From assembly GCA_002353205.1 (NCBI GenBank), contig DEJE01000034.1:15781-25101 (forward strand): DNA of 9,321 bases. Direction: 5' to 3'. The first letter of the stretch is position 1. Every line of letters starts with the position of its first letter. Position numbers and translations under genes: made by a program. Below the pieces are notes generated by a model. That model saw only the letters and a list, made by a program, of their open reading frames with translations. It was not told where the DNA came from and searched no databases. This document shows positions 5,371-9,321 of the stretch, piece by piece. This DNA comes from Prevotella sp. UBA2756 (GTDB lineage: Bacteria > Bacteroidota > Bacteroidia > Bacteroidales > Bacteroidaceae).

Positions 5371-7191
5371 ATGGCAAGGACATTGTCATCTGCAAGCATG
5401 TCAAAATACCTTGAAGGGGGCATCTATCATGACTTCCTTCAGTACGTGAAGGCTGACAAGGAGTTGGCTTTCGAAATCAGGGTGAAAGATGAGGTGATGA
5501 TATATTGTCAGAAGAACCTCCTTCTCAGGATTACTCACAGGAAGAGTTCGCCCGACCTTGTCACGATGCTCAACCCTCGCTATTATACAAACAGACGCGA
5601 TGGGTTGAATTTGACAGAACAGCTCATAGAACCATCCGATTTGCAAGACTTGCACAAGGTGAGGCGATATTTTGAAGATGCCAAGGCCCTGTGCAAGAGC
5701 TATAAGTCGCACGACGAGTTCATCGTGCAGCAGCAGTACAAGGCTGAACACTGTTCTTTTTCTGGAGATTATCTTGCCATTGACATGGAATGGGCACCCG
5801 ACCAGACAAAGGTTCCAGTTGAGTGCAGGCTGGAAAAGACAAAGATTGACCTGATTGTAGTAAGCAACAGGGCTAACGATGAAGGCCTTCACGACATCTA
5901 TCTGGCAGAAGTGAAATGCGGACTGGGGGCCGTGGATGGCAAGTCGGGCATTGAGGACCATTTGAGAATGTCGCAAGCCGTCATCAACAATGCGTACGCC
6001 AGACAGGGCCTACTACAGGATGTGAAGAGCATCATCCAGCAGAAAACGCAATTGCAACTGTTTGATGGAACGCCAGCAGATTATTGTTTTGCGGAACGCC
6101 CAAAGGTTATGTTCATCCTGGCCTGTTGCTCTGAATCAGAAAGACAAGGCTTTAAAAGAATCGTCAGAAATCTGGGTGATGCGGGACGTGACGTAAAGAT
6201 AGAGTTCGTGGCGTCGTCCAAATGCATGCAACCGGCCAAGGCCTACTATGGAGGCGACAGCGATTTCAGAAAGGCTTGTCGGCTGCACCAGGCATGGTTC
6301 AGGGAACATGTCTTGATGCTGAAGATGGGATGCAACCGCTCCACACGACGGGGTGCTAAGGAGACGGAAGAACAGTTTCGGCGCCGGCGCGCCACAGAAA
6401 CAGACATTGCCGTCCTTACGACTGGGGATGCTGCGCGGCTGATGAATTTTGTCCCCGCCTACCATGACGAAATAAGAAAGACTTTGCTCAAGGAGAAGGG
6501 AGGTATTCCAACAGATTTCGGATTGATGGCCAATATGTTGCGCAGCGAGCATGTCGTCTGGAACATCTTTGTCCCCATGATGACAGACATGGCTGCCGCG
6601 GCAAAATGTTTCTCGGATGTACTTCCCAATAGAGACATCAAGACCATTCTGAACTGGAAGATAGAATATGCCCCCAATACAATCAATGACAGGACGGCTT
6701 TTGACGTGTATGTGGAATATGAAACATCAGAAAGGAAAACGGGAGTGATAGGTATTGAAGTGAAATATACGGAAGAGGGCTACAGCGTAGGCAACAAGGA
6801 ATTTTCCATGATGCAGGACGCAACATCCGCCTATTCGGTGGCGACGCGGCGCAGCGGCTGTTTCATCGACAACGATCCCATGCAGTTCAACACTCCCGAT
6901 TTCATTCAGCTATGGAGAAACCATATCCTTGGCCTTGCCATGGTTCAGCAGGGAATGACCAATTGTTTTGACTCTCTCACCTTGTACCCGGCAGGAAACA
7001 CCCATTTTCATTCTTTCGACAACCATATTGGAGCAATCGAGGCATACGGTGAATTGTTGACAGACAGAGGGAGAGATACATTTCATGGCATCACCTACGA
7101 AGTGTTATTCGATGTGTTGAGAAATCATTTCAAAAGCGAGAGACATGGAGCATGGCTGCAATACCTAAAAACGAGGTATATACTGAATTAA
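5371..7191 (+). CDS. Large protein with two PD-(D/E)xK nuclease-like domains
   Basis: The 606-residue product appears to hold two restriction-type nuclease cores. The first (about 30-300) opens with a strand-rich segment around ELAFEIRVKDEVMIYCQKNL and has KIDLIVV (Asp160) followed by IYLAEVKCG (Glu180, Lys182). The second (about 345-590) has the helix LRSEHVVWNIFVPM (Glu393), then AFDVYVEY (Asp445) and IGIEVKYTE (Glu463, Lys465), resembling the PGN_0703-type putative restriction endonucleases of Bacteroidetes. An Arg/Glu-rich linker (RRGAKETEEQFRRRRATE) joins them. Both D...ExK sets look complete. No signal peptide or membrane segment is seen, so it acts in the cytoplasm, presumably on nucleic acid. 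The start at 5371 is chosen because the upstream ATG at 5305 reads through repeat sequence; 5398 is also possible. It has no methyltransferase neighbour. Function as a defence nuclease is inference. Confidence 0.72.
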   Translation: MARTLSSASMSKYLEGGIYHDFLQYVKADKELAFEIRVKDEVMIYCQKNLLLRITHRKSSPDLVTMLNPRYYTNRRDGLNLTEQLIEPSDLQDLHKVRRYFEDAKALCKSYKSHDEFIVQQQYKAEHCSFSGDYLAIDMEWAPDQTKVPVECRLEKTKIDLIVVSNRANDEGLHDIYLAEVKCGLGAVDGKSGIEDHLRMSQAVINNAYARQGLLQDVKSIIQQKTQLQLFDGTPADYCFAERPKVMFILACCSESERQGFKRIVRNLGDAGRDVKIEFVASSKCMQPAKAYYGGDSDFRKACRLHQAWFREHVLMLKMGCNRSTRRGAKETEEQFRRRRATETDIAVLTTGDAARLMNFVPAYHDEIRKTLLKEKGGIPTDFGLMANMLRSEHVVWNIFVPMMTDMAAAAKCFSDVLPNRDIKTILNWKIEYAPNTINDRTAFDVYVEYETSERKTGVIGIEVKYTEEGYSVGNKEFSMMQDATSAYSVATRRSGCFIDNDPMQFNTPDFIQLWRNHILGLAMVQQGMTNCFDSLTLYPAGNTHFHSFDNHIGAIEAYGELLTDRGRDTFHGITYEVLFDVLRNHFKSERHGAWLQYLKTRYILN

Positions 7192-7219
7192 ATGACAAAT
7201 GATAAAGAATAAATGATAA
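7189..7219 (+). repeat. TAAATGA heptamer repeat, copy 5 (without GC-rich head)
   Basis: TAAATGACAAATGATAAAG then AATAAATGATAA repeats the heptamer seen at 1716, 2188 and 4022, and includes the stop of the nuclease gene (TAA 7189-7191). It lacks the GCGCGC head of the other copies. Confidence 0.6.
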
Positions 7220-7256
7220 TGAAGATAAGGTTGTTTAACTCACTATTGATGCTGAA

Positions 7257-7520
7257 ATGAACTATATTCTCTACCTCATTGCCATCAACGTGGCAACATT
7301 CTTTACCTATGGCATCGACAAATGGAAGGCCAGAAAAGGCAAATGGCGCATCAGGGAGGCTTCGCTGTTGATGCTGGCAGTGTTGGGCGGCAGCGTCGGA
7401 GCCTGGCTGGGAATGAAAGTCTGGCACCATAAGACACAGCATAAGAAGTTCAAGTATGGCGTACCGGCCATTATCATTGTGCAATTCGCATTACTGGTAT
7501 ATTTCCTCTATGGACGGTAA
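7257..7520 (+). CDS. DUF1294 family membrane protein
   Basis: The 87-residue protein has about three membrane segments (roughly 3-19, 36-54 and 69-85) and the DUF1294 signature in order: YGIDKWKARKGKWRIRE (18-34), LLMLAVLGGSVGAWLGM (37-53) and HHKTQHKKFKYGVP (57-70). Members are small inner-membrane proteins of unknown function, sometimes fused to cold-shock domains; none is fused here. Length is normal for the family. The positive residues between segments suggest that both loops face the cytoplasm in part. It follows the nuclease gene by 65 bases and precedes the carbonic anhydrase by 86. No Shine-Dalgarno sequence is visible, and co-transcription with its neighbours is unproven. Confidence 0.88.
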   Translation: MNYILYLIAINVATFFTYGIDKWKARKGKWRIREASLLMLAVLGGSVGAWLGMKVWHHKTQHKKFKYGVPAIIIVQFALLVYFLYGR

Positions 7521-7606
7521 GACAGATTCGATGGGCTTAGCCATTCCCGACGAGCAAGATAGTTTGGATTTTACTTGTATAATGGTTTTATATAATAATT
7601 AGCAAT

Positions 7607-8149
7607 ATGATAGACCAAATAATTGCCTACAACAAGACTTTCGTAGAACAGAAGGGCTACGAGAAGTATCTGACAGACAAATACCCAGACAAGAAGTTGG
7701 CGGTGCTCTCATGTATGGACACCCGACTGACCGAACTGCTCCCCGCTGCTCTTGGTTTGAAGAACGGCGATGCCAAAATCATCAAGAACGCTGGCGGCCT
7801 GGTAATCTCGGCCTTCGACTCGGCCATGCGCAGCCTGATAGTCGCCATCTACGAGTTGGGAGTGGAGGAAGTCATGGTGGTGGCACACTCTCATTGTGGA
7901 GCCTGTCACATGAGCTTTGACCACTTTCACCACGAAATGACGGCACGTGGCGTGACGGATGAAACGATTGCCACTATCCAAAAGTGTGGCATCGACCTGC
8001 ATCATTGGCTGGAAGGTTTCAAGGACACTCCCGAATCAGTCCGTAAGACCGTGGAGACCATCAAGACTCATCCACTTGTGCCCAAGGACATCGTGGTTCG
8101 CGGCTTCATCATTGATTCTGAGACTGGAGCATTGGAGGAAGTCAGCTGA
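7607..8149 (+). CDS. Beta-class carbonic anhydrase
   Basis: This 180-residue cytoplasmic enzyme interconverts carbon dioxide and bicarbonate. The zinc site is complete: Cys36 in LSCMDTRL with the Asp38/Arg40 catalytic dyad, and His94 and Cys97 in VVAHSHCGAC. IIKNAGG (58-64) corresponds to the conserved RNAGN-like strand. It belongs to the shorter branch of beta carbonic anhydrases (about 180-190 residues, Bacillus YtiB-like) rather than the longer E. coli Can type. The region before it is AT-rich (7561-7606), but I find no full-consensus promoter. Its TGA shares one base with the ATG of the broken DUF4250 frame (TGATG at 8147-8151), so the two were probably translationally coupled before the latter decayed. 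Confidence 0.93.
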   Translation: MIDQIIAYNKTFVEQKGYEKYLTDKYPDKKLAVLSCMDTRLTELLPAALGLKNGDAKIIKNAGGLVISAFDSAMRSLIVAIYELGVEEVMVVAHSHCGACHMSFDHFHHEMTARGVTDETIATIQKCGIDLHHWLEGFKDTPESVRKTVETIKTHPLVPKDIVVRGFIIDSETGALEEVS

Positions 8150-8420
8150 TGGATTACTTACCCCAAGACCCAGCCATACTGGTTTCGAACGTCAACATGC
8201 TTCTGCGCGACGAAGAGTTTGAAGCCTCGAGTCGCTGTGCAACGCCTTCAGCAGAGAGCCGAACGAGATAAAAGACTATCTGCTGGGCAATGGCTTTGTG
8301 TGGAGTGAGCAACAAAAACAGTTCTTGCGTCCCTTCGGTAGCAAGCGGCAAAGCCGAGCGCAGACCAATAGGCTACGACGACAGTTGGCGAGTGTGCCTC
8401 GCGCATCTATAACGCCTTGA
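8149..8420 (+). pseudogene. DUF4250 family protein, disrupted by a frameshift
   Basis: From the ATG at 8149 the frame reads MDYLPQDPAILVSNVNMLLR then DEEFE, the N-terminal half of DUF4250 (a small Bacteroidetes/Firmicutes protein of unknown function, about 55-65 residues). It then runs into a stop. The family resumes in another frame from 8226: LESLCNAFSREPNEIKDYLL, GNGFVWSEQQKQF. Inserting one A in GAAGCCTCGAG (8221-8231) to give GAA AGC CTC GAG would restore a single frame, so a one-base loss near 8223 explains it. After QKQF the second frame runs on for about 30 unusual residues to 8418-8420, so the original stop may be lost as well. A sequencing or assembly error is an alternative. Confidence 0.72.
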
Positions 8421-8551
8421 TGCGCTAGCGGCTTGAACCTGGAACCAAGGAAGCCTTCAACGGCTATGTCGCCTGTCTGCACCAGCTCTATCTGATGGGA
8501 GCTGCCATCCAGCTGAAACGTATGGGCTACCACATGACAAAGATGAATTAG
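8372..8551 (+). pseudogene. Small ORF with an internal stop, unrecognised family
   Basis: One frame reads CASRIYNALMR, then TAG (8426-8428), then RLEPGTKEAFNGYVACLHQL and YLMGAAIQLKRMGYHMTKMN to TAG at 8549-8551. Composition and hydrophobic pattern are protein-like on both sides of the stop. CAG to TAG would explain the interruption (ALMQRLEPG). No clear start lies upstream, and its front overlaps the tail of the DUF4250 remnant. I do not recognise the family. Confidence 0.45.
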
Positions 8552-8630
8552 GAGTGCAGGCAGAAACGGCTTCGACATCAGCAAGACGGCAAAGTTTATT
8601 GGAAAGACAACATGAAAGATCAACAACACT

Positions 8631-8981
8631 ATGAATATTGAAGAAGTCAGAGACTATGCACTCAGCATGGACGACCAAGTTACGGAAAGACTGTTCGCAG
8701 ACAAATGGCTCTCATGGAGGATTTGCGGCAAATGGTTCCTGCTGACAGAACTCGACACGCCAGAACCTTGGGTGGCTGTAAAGCTTGAACCTGAAGCAGG
8801 TGAAAGGCTGAGGGAACAATATGAAGGAGTGCGTCCTGCCTATCACATGAATAAAAAGCACTGGAGCGACCTTATATTGGAACGTCTCGACGACTCCTTT
8901 GTGAAAGAACAAATCAAGACTTCCTATAATCTTGTAGTAAGCAAACTCCCAAAGAAGTATGGAATAAAAATAAAGGAATAG
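8631..8981 (+). CDS. MmcQ/YjbR family protein
   Basis: The 116-residue protein matches the MmcQ/YjbR family (CyaY-like fold, reported as DNA-binding). Visible landmarks are the N-terminal helix IEEVRDYALSM, the strand pair WRICGKWFLLTELD (29-42), WVAVKLEPEAGERLREQYEG (47-66), the highly typical PAYHMNKKHWSDLIL (69-83) and the C-terminal SYNLVVSKLPKKYG (98-111). Length is normal. The precise function of the family is not settled, and no partner is apparent here. It follows the two degraded frames, and I see no Shine-Dalgarno sequence before the ATG. The next 277 bases lack an ordinary gene. Confidence 0.9.
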   Translation: MNIEEVRDYALSMDDQVTERLFADKWLSWRICGKWFLLTELDTPEPWVAVKLEPEAGERLREQYEGVRPAYHMNKKHWSDLILERLDDSFVKEQIKTSYNLVVSKLPKKYGIKIKE

Positions 8982-9066
8982 GACATGAAGATCATATTGA
9001 CAGCAGCATTGCCTACGTAGGCTCAGCAATCCTCACAGGCAAGCATGGGGATGAAATCTCCAAGGG

Positions 9067-9115
9067 AAGTTTAATGAAGTTTAAGGATTTGTCAGTAAAG
9101 TTTATAGTAGTTTAA
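9067..9115 (+). repeat. Phased AGTTTA direct repeats
   Basis: AAGTTTAA (9067), AAGTTTAA (9077), AAGTTTAT (9098) and TAGTTTAA (9108) are spaced 10, 21 and 10 bp apart. All four therefore lie on one face of the helix. The arrangement suits a regulator with direct-repeat sites or intrinsic bending. A related pair, TTAAAC at 1044 and 1054, lies upstream of the peroxidase promoter. Confidence 0.5.
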
Positions 9116-9198
9116 AATTGATGCCATTCTGTCCTCCATTGGGAGTCATTATGTCATTCGGCATGTTTGTTGCATCCCGTATGTGTGAGAGCCGGAGC

Positions 9199-9229
9199 TT
9201 AGGCAAAGGCAATCAACGATATACGTTTA
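9199..9229 (+). promoter_or_regulatory. Weak promoter candidate upstream of the terminal hairpin
   Basis: TTA at 9199-9201 and TACGTTTA at 9222-9229, 20 bp apart, each differ by one base from TTG and TAnnTTTG. Transcription would begin near 9236, just before the inverted repeat. Confidence 0.25.
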
Positions 9230-9241
9230 ACTTAAAATATA

Positions 9242-9321
9242 ATTAGGAGGTATTGATTATGTTGAATGGATTGATGAAAAGCAATGGTTGGTTCCCAACA
9301 ATGTAATCAATACCTCCTAAT
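9242..9321. repeat. Perfect 18-bp inverted repeat (long hairpin) at the sequence end
   Basis: ATTAGGAGGTATTGATTA (9242-9259) and TAATCAATACCTCCTAAT (9304-9321) are exact reverse complements separated by 44 bases. The stem can be extended by TGTTG (9260-9264) with CAACA (9296-9300) if ATG (9301-9303) bulges out. The loop has an alternative small hairpin GTTGG-TTC-CCAAC. The right arm ends on the last base of the window, so the repeat may continue beyond it. Confidence 0.8.
9259..9306 (+). CDS. Candidate 15-residue peptide ORF inside the terminal hairpin
   Basis: ATG at 9259-9261 starts MLNGLMKSNGWFPTM, ending at TAA 9304-9306. AGGAGGT (9245-9251) lies seven bases before the ATG, a full-strength Shine-Dalgarno sequence that stands out in a window where other genes have none. 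That site lies in the left arm of the inverted repeat, and its complement ACCTCCT (9312-9318) in the right arm, so folding would hide it. The peptide could be a leader peptide controlling a gene beyond the window, or the ORF could be a by-product of a repeat element. I recognise no family. Confidence 0.3.
   Translation: MLNGLMKSNGWFPTM

Larger units (their letters stand above)
8982..9258. other. Gene-poor stretch after the YjbR-family gene
   Basis: A frame from 8981 to 9115 reads DSSIAYVGSAILTGKHGDEI before merging into GTTTA repeats; it has no ATG at its front and may be a remnant or chance. The remainder holds phased repeats (9067-9115), an ATGCC/GGCAT-bounded segment with CATTCTG and AATGAC-like words (about 9121-9165), and an AT-rich lead into the terminal hairpin. 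Confidence 0.5.

Noticed and set aside
8981..9115. Gene reading DSSIAYVGSAILTGKHGDEI
   Set aside because: It has no start codon near its front, begins at the YjbR-family stop, and its last third is made of the AGTTTA repeats. I kept it only as a note.
9242..9321. Simple intrinsic terminator of the YjbR-family gene
   Set aside because: The loop is 44 bases, the stem is not GC-rich near the loop, there is no visible U-run (the window ends), and it lies 260 bases after the stop.

Overview
The window reads like a chromosomal segment from a Bacteroidales bacterium, most likely Prevotellaceae. Promoters fit the Bacteroidetes pattern (a TTG about 19-20 bp upstream of TAnnTTTG, at 483-485/455-462 on the minus strand and 1075-1077/1097-1104 on the plus strand). 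Most genes lack a Shine-Dalgarno sequence. Intergenic gaps are full of short dispersed repeats: TAAATGA-type heptamers, CCCC(T/A)CGGGG-type hairpins and a 22-bp tandem array. Assignment to a genus is inference; there is no rRNA or marker gene here.

Layout. 1-335 (minus) is the N-terminal part of a hot-dog acyl-ACP thioesterase cut by the window edge. 336-1178 is a long non-coding stretch holding the thioesterase promoter, a five-unit 22-bp tandem repeat and the promoter/operator region of the next operon. 1179-2987 (plus) carries a glutathione peroxidase, an OhrR-type MarR peroxide sensor overlapping its end, and a lipoprotein with a flavoredoxin/flavin-reductase domain. A GC-rich hairpin element (2988-3121) separates this from a convergent Tat-exported iron-sulfur flavoprotein (3129-3911, minus). 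Together these look like a peroxide/redox-stress locus with cytoplasmic detoxification and sensing plus two exported flavin proteins.

4064-5182 is a secreted SGNH/CE6-like carbohydrate esterase, divergent from the Tat flavoprotein. 5371-7191 encodes a 606-residue protein with two apparently intact PD-(D/E)xK nuclease cores, standing alone without a recognisable methyltransferase or helicase; it is the best candidate here for an undescribed (defence-like) function. Then come a DUF1294 membrane protein, a beta-class carbonic anhydrase, a frameshifted DUF4250 gene whose start overlaps the carbonic anhydrase stop, a second degraded small ORF with an internal stop, and a MmcQ/YjbR-family protein.

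The last 340 bases have no ordinary gene. They hold helically phased GTTTA repeats and, at the very end, a perfect 18-bp inverted repeat. Its left arm contains a full AGGAGGT ribosome-binding site followed by a 15-codon ORF, and its right arm contains the complementary ACCTCCT. This is the most structured non-coding signal in the window, although its position exactly at the sequence end also calls for caution.
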